This document shows, piece after piece, positions 10,128 through 17,898 of a DNA stretch of 64,000 nt. A program made the translations under genes and the position numbers. Every line of letters starts with the position of its first letter. The first letter of the stretch is position 1. Below the pieces are notes generated by a model. That model was given only the letters and a program-made list of their open reading frames with translations. It did no database searches and was not told the origin of the DNA. Source of the stretch: Peribacillus simplex (lineage in GTDB: Bacteria; Bacillota; Bacilli; Bacillales; DSM-1321); assembly GCF_001578185.1 (NCBI RefSeq), contig NZ_CP011008.1, forward strand, positions 1,206,001-1,270,000, in the 5' to 3' direction.

Positions 10128-10535
10128 TTAAGGGGTGTGGGTTGAATCCTCAATTGGTGTCTTTTCGGTTTTTTTAGGAATCTCCCGAATGTGTTTCACT
10201 CTGGATTCCATACGTATATGACCGACATTCCCCACACCGACAACAGCTGAAGATGATACCCCGATTACGTCGATGTTGCCAACATGAATAAAAGGATTCG
10301 GATTTGAAAATCTTGATATGACGGGTTCATTCAATCTAGGGATATAAAATGGTTTCTTAAAAATGTCATAGTCTTCGAAATGAACATCCACTGAATCGAA
10401 AGTGTCGCTTTTCTTCTGGATTGCCAAGGCAAATGAGTTTCCGTCAATATAAGAACAGTCTCCAATCTGCATGGTGGAGCTAAAAAGGATTGTCTTGGCA
10501 GATAAAGACTTTACTTTTGATGTTCTTGAAAACAT
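10128..10535 (-). CDS. gerPE: Spore germination protein GerPE
   Basis: The 135-residue product contains the segment HVGNIDVIGVSSSAVVGVGN, a motif shared with GerPD and typical of GerPE. The operon position between gerPD and gerPF, with only a five-base gap after gerPD, agrees. It is a structural spore protein involved in permeability of the coat to nutrient germinants. It has no signal peptide or membrane segment. The charged C-terminal tail (KKTEKTPIED) is variable in the family. Confidence 0.9.
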   Translation of the reverse strand: MFSRTSKVKSLSAKTILFSSTMQIGDCSYIDGNSFALAIQKKSDTFDSVDVHFEDYDIFKKPFYIPRLNEPVISRFSNPNPFIHVGNIDVIGVSSSAVVGVGNVGHIRMESRVKHIREIPKKTEKTPIEDSTHTP

Positions 10536-10540
10536 CTCTT

Positions 10541-10720
10541 TTATCCTTTTGGAGCAAATGGGACGGTTGGTCCGATGATAAGGGATTCCGGAGGTGTATC
10601 GAATGCGGAAGATAGTTGGACCGTTTGCACATCCCCTATTAGAAATAAAGCAGAGCTTGATACACCGATAATTTTAATATCACCTACGCAAAGCTGGTGA
10701 TTGATTACATTAAACTCCAT
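10541..10720 (-). CDS. gerPD: Spore germination protein GerPD
   Basis: A 59-residue product reads MEFNVINHQLCVGDIKIIG at its start, then VSSSALFLIGD and a C-terminal DTPPESLIIGPTVPFAP. This is the characteristic GerPD sequence. The start codon overlaps the end of gerPC by 11 bases and has an in-gene ribosome site (GGAGGAAAT), consistent with coupled translation. Its role is within the gerP coat-permeability system. Confidence 0.9.
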   Translation of the reverse strand: MEFNVINHQLCVGDIKIIGVSSSALFLIGDVQTVQLSSAFDTPPESLIIGPTVPFAPKG

Positions 10721-11321
10721 TTGGATTTCCTCCTGTCTCGGTTTGTGAATGGGTAATGAATTGAAATAAAGCAGCTTGAATATCGGATTTTACCTTTTCC
10801 CTGACTTTTTCCTTGATATTATCCCGTTGCTCTGGTGCACGTTCCGCATAATTAAGATTATCGAAATACATATTGATTCGTTGATGAAGCTGGCGTTCGA
10901 CGTCCTGCTTAATGAAGTCATGATAAGATGGTTCCAATGATACTTTTAACTGGGTTTCCGCATCGTGGATCATATTTTCCAAGTCTGAAAGTATATCGTT
11001 GTGAATTTCCTGGACAACGATTTCTCTGCCTGGAAATAGGTTCGGTGCAGGTGGAACGGGTTGGTTGTTGACGGCAAATTCATCAATGTTGTTTAGATCA
11101 TTGGGGTTTAAGCCGATATTCAACGTTCCATCTAAAGATTCGACTTTTAACTGATCGAATTTATATTCAATTTTATCTACATGGATTGGCGGTTTGCTTT
11201 TCAGTTGGGCAAGTTCATCTGTCAGGCGTTTGAGTTCGCGTTCAAGTTTCATGATCCGTTTATCCTGGGCTTCAAGATAACACTGCATTTGGATGGAGTA
11301 CGAATATAGATCCTGATTCAC
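10710..11321 (-). CDS. gerPC: Spore germination protein GerPC
   Basis: The 203-residue product has an N-terminal coiled-coil segment (residues about 15-42, EAQDKRIMKLERELKRL), a central VDKIEYKFDQLKVESLDGTL block and a helical C-terminal region. This is the GerPC layout and it is the only large protein of the operon. GerPC is thought to act as an assembly or structural element of the gerP complex in the spore coat. It is the third gene, in the expected order A-B-C-D-E-F. Confidence 0.92.
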   Translation of the reverse strand: MNQDLYSYSIQMQCYLEAQDKRIMKLERELKRLTDELAQLKSKPPIHVDKIEYKFDQLKVESLDGTLNIGLNPNDLNNIDEFAVNNQPVPPAPNLFPGREIVVQEIHNDILSDLENMIHDAETQLKVSLEPSYHDFIKQDVERQLHQRINMYFDNLNYAERAPEQRDNIKEKVREKVKSDIQAALFQFITHSQTETGGNPNGV

Positions 11322-11397
11322 GATTCAACACCTCACCTTCACAATATGATAAATTCATTTATGACAGTATATGAAAAGTATGGAAATAGGTGAATGC

Positions 11398-11610
11398 CTA
11401 TGAATTAGGACGATTAAATGGGACGAAACTGGTTAATGGGGTTACATCAGCTTCAACTCCGGGAGCAGGCTCAGTGAATCCACCGGTATTGGCTAATGTG
11501 GAATATGGTTTAATCACCCCGGCACTTCCTATTTGAAAAACGGATGAATTGGCGATACTTTGAATTTTTATCATATTGATTTGTATGGTCTGGTGAATAT
11601 TAAAGATCAT
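11398..11610 (-). CDS. gerPB: Spore germination protein GerPB
   Basis: The 70-residue product starts MIFNIHQTIQINMIKIQSIAN and contains SVFQIGSAGVIKPYS, typical of GerPB. It lies second in the operon, 22 bases downstream of gerPA and 76 bases upstream of gerPC. Function follows from the family: part of the coat-located gerP set that lets nutrient germinants reach their receptors. Confidence 0.92.
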   Translation of the reverse strand: MIFNIHQTIQINMIKIQSIANSSVFQIGSAGVIKPYSTLANTGGFTEPAPGVEADVTPLTSFVPFNRPNS

Positions 11611-11632
11611 GCTGACTCCTTTCTTAAAAACA

Positions 11633-11854
11633 TTAGAGATTTAAGACCAGTGGCTGATCAATACCATCTGTATCATTTGTATTTGTGGTGCTATAGGCAT
11701 TATATAGTGATATGGATTCACCTGTATTGAACGAGCCAGCACCCGAAAAAGTTTTCGCAGTGGAATATGGACTAATTTTAAAGACGTCACCAACATGGAC
11801 AACTCCACTGTTACTGACATTGATGACTTGAACGATTCCTACGATGGCCGGCAA
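11633..11854 (-). CDS. gerPA: Spore germination protein GerPA
   Basis: First gene of the gerP operon. The 73-residue product begins MPAIVGIVQVINVSNSGVVHVGD and ends with GIDQPLV, the GerPA/GerPF family pattern. It is paralogous to gerPF at the other end of the operon. A sigma-K-like promoter is visible about 75 bases upstream, which would place expression in the mother cell late in sporulation, as known for gerP. Confidence 0.93.
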   Translation of the reverse strand: MPAIVGIVQVINVSNSGVVHVGDVFKISPYSTAKTFSGAGSFNTGESISLYNAYSTTNTNDTDGIDQPLVLNL

Positions 11855-11929
11855 GAAAAATCACCCTTTATTATTCTGGTTTTACCCTTAAATCAAGGCG
11901 ATGAGCCTACACTGAAGGGAGTATCAATG

Positions 11930-11957
11930 TATTGTATGTCAACTCAAGATTGATGTG
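11930..11957 (-). promoter_or_regulatory. Candidate sigma-K promoter of the gerP operon
   Basis: On the minus strand CATACAATA (11930-11938) fits the sigma-K -10 pattern CATAnnnTA. An AC dinucleotide sits 16 bases upstream at the -35 position. B. subtilis gerP is known to be transcribed in the mother cell by sigma-K. The match rests on few bases, so confidence is moderate. Confidence 0.5.
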
Positions 11958-12004
11958 ATTCATCTGCCTATCAATTTGTTGTTGTATAACAGGTAAGAGT
12001 GTCA

Positions 12005-12034
12005 TTGGATGAATGGGAACAGATATGGTAAAAT
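12005..12034 (+). promoter_or_regulatory. Candidate sigma-A promoter of the acyl-CoA ligase gene
   Basis: TTGGAT and TAAAAT are separated by 18 bases. The site lies within an upstream in-frame extension of the ligase reading frame, which argues that translation starts at the later ATG (12078). Confidence 0.45.
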
Positions 12035-12077
12035 GTTTACTAATTCAGAATTTTTAAATAAAATGAGGGGTGAGGAA

Positions 12078-13670
12078 ATGAACGTACCATTAGTATTATC
12101 GCATTTCTTAGATCGAGCAGCCTTACTATATGGCGATAAGAAAGCCATCATTGGAGATGACAAGGTTTTATCCTACTTAGAGTTGAACGGCCGTGTAAAC
12201 CAGCTTTCAAATGGTTTAAGGGATCTTGGAGTCAAAAAGGGTGATAGGGTGGCATATTTGGCACCTAACTCAATTGAAATGCTTGAAGGCTTTTATGGAG
12301 TATTTCAACTTGGGGCCGTAATCGTTCCATTGAATATCCGCTTGAAGCCTGCCGATTATTTATTCATTTTGAACCATAGTGAGTCCAAGGTTCTTTTCGT
12401 AGATCAGGAATTGTATCAACTAATTTATCCTGTCAAGGATGAACTTGAATCGGTGGAACACATAATTGTACATTATAAAGGTGAAGAGATAAATGAAATC
12501 GATTACAACTATTGGCTGGAAAGTTATGATAACAGGAGTTTTAATCGGGAGTCAGTGGATGAAAATGATGTTTCGAGCCTTCTTTATACAAGCGGGACCA
12601 CAGGAAATCCCAAAGGGGTGATGCTGACTCACCGCAACAATTACCTGCATGCCCTAGGTGCGATGCATCACTTCAGAGTCAATGACCGCGATACATATTT
12701 GCATGTACTGCCGATGTTCCACGTAAATGGTTGGGGTGCCCCATTTTATTATACGGCAAATGGTGCCACTCAAATTTGTTTGAGGAAAACCACACCCGAA
12801 ACAATATTTGATGCACTTGAAAAGCATAAGGTTTCCATTATGCATATGGCACCAACGGTTCTGAATTCTTTGTTTCAATATTATGAACGGAATGTTCCGG
12901 TGATTGATCAAGATATCCGAATCGTTGTTGCGGGTTCCGCTCCGCCCCCTGCATTCGTTACAAGGGTAGAAAAAGAGTTAGGTTGGGAATTCATTCAAAT
13001 TTATGGAATGACTGAATCAACACCGGTAACTTTGATATCGCTGATTCGTTCTGAATTCGATGATCTTTCGGAAAAGGAAAAATATAGAATGAAGGCGAAA
13101 GCCGGATATCCCATCATAGGCAGTGAGGTAAGGGTTGTACATGAAAATGGTGAGGAAGTAGCCCGTGATGGCGTGGATATCGGGGAGCTCATCGTCCGCA
13201 GTCATGGTGTGATGTTAGGTTATTGGAAAAATGAAGAAGCGACCAACCAGACACTGAGAAATGGATGGCTGCATACTGGGGATATGGCAACAATCGATGA
13301 AAATGGAAATGTTGATATCGTTGACCGCAAAAAGGATATAATCATAAGTGGCGGAGAAAATATCTCTTCCATAGAAGTGGAAGGAATACTCTATGAACAT
13401 CCGGACATTCTTGAAGCGGCAGTCATTGCCGTTCCGCATGAAAAGTGGGGAGAGACGCCGCATGCCTTCATTGTGCTAAAAAGGGGTGTGGAATTAACAG
13501 AGGATGATATAAAGACCTTCACACGAGAAAAAATGGCCCATTTTAAATCAGTCACCAGTGTGTCGTTCGTCGATGAGCTTCCAAAAACGGCATCGGGAAA
13601 AATCCAAAAAATCCATCTTCGTAACGATTACTGGGAATCTAAGGGGAAAACAGGCAGATTCGTCAATTGA
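12078..13670 (+). CDS. AMP-forming acyl-CoA ligase (medium/long-chain fatty acid type)
   Basis: The 530-residue enzyme belongs to the acyl-adenylate/thioester-forming family and should activate a carboxylic acid with ATP and CoA. Visible motifs are the P-loop YTSGTTGNPKGV, the QIYGMTES motif, GWLHTGD, the hinge DRKKDIIISGGENIS and the C-terminal catalytic lysine in KTASGKIQK. Overall architecture matches fatty-acyl-CoA synthetases that act on medium or long chains; the exact acid cannot be read from sequence. The ATG at 12078 follows a GAGGGGTGAGGA ribosome site. It is a single-gene unit with its own terminator. Confidence 0.88.
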   Translation: MNVPLVLSHFLDRAALLYGDKKAIIGDDKVLSYLELNGRVNQLSNGLRDLGVKKGDRVAYLAPNSIEMLEGFYGVFQLGAVIVPLNIRLKPADYLFILNHSESKVLFVDQELYQLIYPVKDELESVEHIIVHYKGEEINEIDYNYWLESYDNRSFNRESVDENDVSSLLYTSGTTGNPKGVMLTHRNNYLHALGAMHHFRVNDRDTYLHVLPMFHVNGWGAPFYYTANGATQICLRKTTPETIFDALEKHKVSIMHMAPTVLNSLFQYYERNVPVIDQDIRIVVAGSAPPPAFVTRVEKELGWEFIQIYGMTESTPVTLISLIRSEFDDLSEKEKYRMKAKAGYPIIGSEVRVVHENGEEVARDGVDIGELIVRSHGVMLGYWKNEEATNQTLRNGWLHTGDMATIDENGNVDIVDRKKDIIISGGENISSIEVEGILYEHPDILEAAVIAVPHEKWGETPHAFIVLKRGVELTEDDIKTFTREKMAHFKSVTSVSFVDELPKTASGKIQKIHLRNDYWESKGKTGRFVN

Positions 13671-13677
13671 GCTCGCT

Positions 13678-13706
13678 AACGCTGATCAGTAATGATCAGC
13701 GTTTTT
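13678..13706 (+). terminator. Terminator of the acyl-CoA ligase gene
   Basis: Perfect 11-bp stem AACGCTGATCA / TGATCAGCGTT with a four-base loop, running into TTT. Confidence 0.8.
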
Positions 13707-13983
13707 GTCCATTTGATCTGGTGTGATATGGACCTGACGGGAAATGAAGGTGGGGGGCTCCCTTTGACCATGATGAATGTCCACTTTCGTAATCACAGCC
13801 ACAGGAACTCATGCCATTGTTTGATAAAGGCCATCATAATCAAATCATTCATTTTGACTTTTTAAGATGATGAATGGAATTTGTTTCGATAAAAAAACTT
13901 CCTGTTTAACGATAAAGTGTTACTATTATAAAATATTTCAAATTATTATGATTTTTCTTTTTTTTGGATTGTGGGGGGGAACA

Positions 13984-15258
13984 TTGAAACGTATTCATTA
14001 TAGCTGGGTGATTCTAATCATTACATTTTTCTCGATTATTGTAGCCGGAATCGTTAGATCATCTTCAGGAGTATTCATCGTACCATTTGAAAATGAGTTC
14101 GGGTGGGACCGGTCCGTCATTTCTTTAGCCTTTGCTATAAGTCTTTTTCTTTATGGTTTATCGGGTCCATTCATGGCTGCTCTAATTGAAGTGCTTGGAT
14201 TAAAGAAAATGATGGTGTTGGCCATGTCCACTTTATTGATAGGGATTTTCCTCACTTTTTTCATGGATCATGAGTGGCAGCTCATTTTAATTTGGGGGAT
14301 TATCATTGGCTTGGGGTCTGGAGTGTTTTTAACGGTATTGAGCCCATATGTGGCAAATCGTTGGTTCGAGAGGAGGCGGGGGCTGGCAGTCGGGATACTA
14401 ACGGCAAGTACGGCAACAGGTCAGCTCATTTTACTTCCGGTTTTAGCAATCATCATTGAGAATTACTCTTTTAGATGGGCGATTGGTTTAATTTTGGTCC
14501 TTAGCTTAATCATGCTGGCAATCATCCTTTTATTCATGAAAAACGATCCGAAGGAAGCTGGGATTCTTCCATATGGATTAGCGGAGGAAATCCAAGAGGC
14601 TGTTCCAGTCCAAAAGAAGAACCCCATCGGTATGGCTTTTCAGTCGTTAATTGAATCAGTGAGAGTAAAGGAATTCTGGTTATTGGCAGGAAGTTTTTTT
14701 ATATGTGGACTTTCAACGAGCGGGCTGATCGGCACACATTTCATTTCTTACTGCATTAGTTTTGGATTACCGGTTGTTATGGCAGCGTCACTGTTATCTT
14801 TCATGGGGATCTTTGATTTGATTGGTACGACTGTATCGGGGTGGTTATCAGATCGTTTTGATAACCGTTGGTTGTTGTTTTGGTATTACGGTCTAAGAGG
14901 TGCTTCCCTCGTATTGCTCCCGTTTGCGCTAAATGAAGGCTCAATCGCGCTATTGATCACCTTCTCCGTTTTTTACGGCTTGGATTGGATAGCTACAGTG
15001 CCTCCGACCATAAGCATTTCAAGGCAAGTCTTTGGATTGGAGAAAAGCGGGATTGTATACGGTTGGATATTCGCGGCGCATCAGGCGGGTGCAGCAGTGG
15101 CGGCATATGGCGGGGGGCTTCTCTTCAAAATATTCAATTCCTATACATGGGCATTCTTCCTTGCAGGAATCTTTTGCTTATTGGGTAGCTTGTTTGTCAT
15201 ACTAATAAAAAAGCAAAAATCGGCAACAGTGGTTAAAGATGAAACAATGAGGTTATAG
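13984..15258 (+). CDS. MFS transporter
   Basis: The 424-residue protein has about twelve hydrophobic segments and the major facilitator signature between segments 2 and 3 (GLKKMM). The segment after the first helix (SSSGVFIVPFENEFGWDRS) is typical of the monocarboxylate/oxalate-formate type of facilitators. The substrate is unknown. I set the start at TTG 13984, which has a run of seven G residues just upstream as ribosome site and gives a normal short cytoplasmic N terminus (KRIHYSW). An upstream ATG at 13867 would add a 39-residue extension with no ribosome site. It may be co-transcribed with the DUF418 gene 40 bases downstream. Confidence 0.82.
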   Translation: MKRIHYSWVILIITFFSIIVAGIVRSSSGVFIVPFENEFGWDRSVISLAFAISLFLYGLSGPFMAALIEVLGLKKMMVLAMSTLLIGIFLTFFMDHEWQLILIWGIIIGLGSGVFLTVLSPYVANRWFERRRGLAVGILTASTATGQLILLPVLAIIIENYSFRWAIGLILVLSLIMLAIILLFMKNDPKEAGILPYGLAEEIQEAVPVQKKNPIGMAFQSLIESVRVKEFWLLAGSFFICGLSTSGLIGTHFISYCISFGLPVVMAASLLSFMGIFDLIGTTVSGWLSDRFDNRWLLFWYYGLRGASLVLLPFALNEGSIALLITFSVFYGLDWIATVPPTISISRQVFGLEKSGIVYGWIFAAHQAGAAVAAYGGGLLFKIFNSYTWAFFLAGIFCLLGSLFVILIKKQKSATVVKDETMRL

Positions 15259-15298
15259 AAGTGGTGTTAAATCTGTTATGGATGAGAGAGGTGAATCT

Positions 15299-16480
15299 AT
15301 GAAGGGCACGTTTGAACCTATACAGGAAAGTAAACGGATCGTAAGCATCGATATTTTACGTGGGTTAGCCATTTTAGGTATTTTTTTAGTGAATATGCCT
15401 TCTTTCCACTCCCCGCTCTTATACATAGATGGTGCTGAACGATGGTCCGAAGGATGGGACGGGATTTTGTACAGATTCAGTGATGTGGCCGCACAAGCCA
15501 GCTTTTATCCTTTATTTGCGTTCCTGTTCGGTTTCGGGGCCGTCATACTGGCTATTAAGAGTGAAGAAAAGGGCATTTCATTTCCTATACTATTTACGAA
15601 AAGGCTAGGTTTCCTACTGGTACTTGGGTGCATTCATGCCTTCTTCATCTGGCATGGGGACATCCTTATTAATTATGCTGTATTTGGGTTTGCATTTATG
15701 TTTTTTTATAAGATGAAGGGCAGGAATTTAATTCTGCTAGGCTCGGTTTGTTATGTTCTGCCTTTTGCTATATTGGGTTCATTATTTCTTATAATGGGCA
15801 TATTTGATAGGGAAGGAATGGAAGTGACGACTGATTCGGCGATGATGAAACAGTCTTTGAAAGTTTATCAATCTGGTACATTTACGGAAATAATGACTCA
15901 AAGGGCACTAGATTGGTATATGGTGAACAACCCTTTTAATGCCACTATCCTTTTTTTATCGATTTTTCCGTTTTTTTTAATTGGAGCAGGCGTTGCAAAG
16001 CAAGGCTTTCTCCAAAACATTAATCAATATAAACGACAGTTGAAAGCGATATTGATCGTAAGCTTGCTGTTGGGTTTGCCGATTAAGATCCTGCCATATG
16101 TGACGGTATACCATTTTGGTACGATATTCGTTCAGGATTATTTCGGCGGACCGCTATTTACGATTTTTTATATCACGGCAATCGCGCTTTTGGCGGAACA
16201 AGCAGGAGATTCCCGCCTGTTCCGGCCCCTTTCGTATATCGGAAGGATGTCGATGAGTAATTACTTATTCCAATCGATCGTATGTACGGCCATTTTTTAT
16301 TCATATGGCCTTGGTTTATATGGATCAGTCTCATATACGACTGGATTTGTTTTCCTTTTAGCCCTGTTTTGCCTGCAAATGCTGCTTTCCTTATTGTGGA
16401 TGAGTCTGTATAAATACGGACCGATTGAATATTTATGGCGTTTTGTTACATATGGTAAAAAACCGGTTATGCGTCGATGA
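15299..16480 (+). CDS. DUF418 family membrane protein
   Basis: The 393-residue integral membrane protein starts with the conserved cytoplasmic motif RIVSIDILRGLAILGI and has about ten hydrophobic segments; a GRMSMSNYLFQS block lies near the C terminus. Both are diagnostic of the DUF418 (YeiB-like) family, related to membrane acyltransferases. No function has been firmly assigned. The ATG at 15299 has an AGAGGTG ribosome site; an earlier ATG at 15278 lacks one. It lies 40 bases after the MFS gene in the same direction. Confidence 0.82.
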   Translation: MKGTFEPIQESKRIVSIDILRGLAILGIFLVNMPSFHSPLLYIDGAERWSEGWDGILYRFSDVAAQASFYPLFAFLFGFGAVILAIKSEEKGISFPILFTKRLGFLLVLGCIHAFFIWHGDILINYAVFGFAFMFFYKMKGRNLILLGSVCYVLPFAILGSLFLIMGIFDREGMEVTTDSAMMKQSLKVYQSGTFTEIMTQRALDWYMVNNPFNATILFLSIFPFFLIGAGVAKQGFLQNINQYKRQLKAILIVSLLLGLPIKILPYVTVYHFGTIFVQDYFGGPLFTIFYITAIALLAEQAGDSRLFRPLSYIGRMSMSNYLFQSIVCTAIFYSYGLGLYGSVSYTTGFVFLLALFCLQMLLSLLWMSLYKYGPIEYLWRFVTYGKKPVMRR

Positions 16481-16612
16481 TGACTAGATGAGAAGAAATG
16501 TAAATGATGTTCATTAAATTGTTGATTTTACCTATTCAGCTGAATCTTAGTTTTGTTTTTTTGTAAAAGCCTATGATATGATGAAATGGAAACTGAACGA
16601 GGGGGCAAAAAA

Positions 16613-16957
16613 ATGACTACACATATTCATATTACAGCTTGGGTTATCGGAATCATTCTTTTCTTTGTCACATATTCGATGCTTAAAAGCGGAAATCCGA
16701 AAGCAAAAATGCTACATATGATAACACGTTTATTCTATCTATTGATTTTCCTTACAGGCGGAATGCTGATCACGGATTTTGGTTTTTACGCAGTGAAAAT
16801 GATTGTCGGAATCATCGTGATTGCGGCGATGGAAATGGTGTTGGTCCGTACGAAAAAAGGGAAAAGCACAGGTGCCATGTGGATATTGTTCATCGTTGCG
16901 TTTGTATTCGTCCTTTATTTAGGGCTTTCCCTGCCACAGGGAATGGACTTTTTTTAA
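16613..16957 (+). CDS. yisL: YisL-family membrane protein (DUF1516)
   Basis: A 114-residue protein with four predicted membrane helices. The sequence start THIHITAWVIGIILFFV and the central MLHMITRLFYLLIFLTGGML identify the YisL/DUF1516 family, whose biochemical role is unknown. The ATG follows GAGGGGG. A promoter is suggested by TTGTTT (16553-16558) and TATGAT (16577-16582). The position next to yisN and asnO is as in B. subtilis. Confidence 0.88.
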   Translation: MTTHIHITAWVIGIILFFVTYSMLKSGNPKAKMLHMITRLFYLLIFLTGGMLITDFGFYAVKMIVGIIVIAAMEMVLVRTKKGKSTGAMWILFIVAFVFVLYLGLSLPQGMDFF

Positions 16958-16968
16958 TACAGAATGGA

Positions 16969-17006
16969 AACGGGTAAATGAGGAAATCTCATTTACCCGT
17001 TTTTTT
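16969..17006. terminator. Bidirectional terminator between yisL and yisN
   Basis: A 14-bp perfect stem (AACGGGTAAATGAG / CTCATTTACCCGTT) with a five-base loop and a T run on the plus strand lies between the two convergent genes. Confidence 0.85.
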
Positions 17007-17011
17007 ACAAG

Positions 17012-17578
17012 TTATTGTGAATTCACTTTCTCAATGACGATCCTTTTTCCAGTGTTAAGTGTGAATTCAAAACGATCGTGATCTTTTATACCATAAGAAA
17101 AATGGTGCTGAACGAGACATATTTGGCTCTCGTTATCAAAGGTGAAGAAATTCACGCCGGACTGGTTAGGGACTGCCCTTAAAAAAGTGAGCTGATTATA
17201 GCTATATATACAATCATAAATAGAAAAATCAAGTGAATTCAAGGTCGTTACAAATTGGAAAAAGGAATCGTCGTTCAATTCTTCCAATAAACGTTCAAAA
17301 GAGTAGAGCAGTTTTTTGCGAATCCGAATGGGCTCATTTTCCCTTAAGAAGGTGATTTCCCGGTGAAGCAGGATTTTTCCCTCTTCTTCAATAACTCCTT
17401 GCCGCCAGCGCCCACCCCTGTACACTTCAATGATGCTATCAACGTGGTCTTCAATGGAGCACGCCTCATCAGTTTCATCATCGAAAAAAATCCATTGTTG
17501 ATTGATATTTTCCACTGTTCCTTCGGTAAAGCCTCTTGTTTGCCTGTTCATTAACTTGATTCGTTGTTGCTGACTCAT
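17012..17578 (-). CDS. yisN: DUF2777 family protein (YisN-like)
   Basis: A 188-residue soluble protein of unknown function, recognisable as the DUF2777/YisN family from its beginning (MSQQQRIKLMNRQTRGFTEG), the central RIRKKLLYSFERLLEELND block and its place between yisL and asnO. No catalytic motif or membrane segment is evident; the first third is predicted mostly beta strand. The start has a clear GGAGGT ribosome site. It is convergent with yisL and divergent from asnO. Confidence 0.8.
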   Translation of the reverse strand: MSQQQRIKLMNRQTRGFTEGTVENINQQWIFFDDETDEACSIEDHVDSIIEVYRGGRWRQGVIEEEGKILLHREITFLRENEPIRIRKKLLYSFERLLEELNDDSFFQFVTTLNSLDFSIYDCIYSYNQLTFLRAVPNQSGVNFFTFDNESQICLVQHHFSYGIKDHDRFEFTLNTGKRIVIEKVNSQ

Positions 17579-17898
17579 ACATATACCTCCAATAGTGGAA
17601 TCCTCACCTACTTTTTAGTCAAAATCCAATGAAAATATAACTGTATATTTTAAAATATTATGGACAAATAACCATCTTTCCGTCTTTGCATAGGCTATGT
17701 TTAAACACGGGATACTTTGCTCAACAATTCATTAACAACGTCGGGCGTTGTGGCAGGGGGTCTTACGGAATGATGCTGATCGATACTTAAATCTTCTTTG
17801 CAATGGTCTTCGAATTTACAAATATGGAACTGTAAATCTTTTTAAGACAGGGAGCCAATATTTTTTTGATAGTCCGGATAGAAAGGATGAAATTTAAA
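17579..17898. other. Intergenic region yisN-asnO with an ORF-like remnant
   Basis: This 320-base gap holds no intact gene. On the minus strand 17701-17838 reads as 45 sense codons with protein-like composition (ends TTPDVVNELLSKVSRV) but has no usable start codon. It may be the tail of a lost small gene. I saw no riboswitch and no strong terminator. Confidence 0.3.

Noticed and set aside
17579-17898. Possible riboswitch in the yisN-asnO gap (GTCGGGCGTTGTGGCAGGGG block)
   Set aside because: No known aptamer core fits, there is no terminator or ribosome-site sequestering helix, and the same bases make better sense as a coding remnant on the minus strand.
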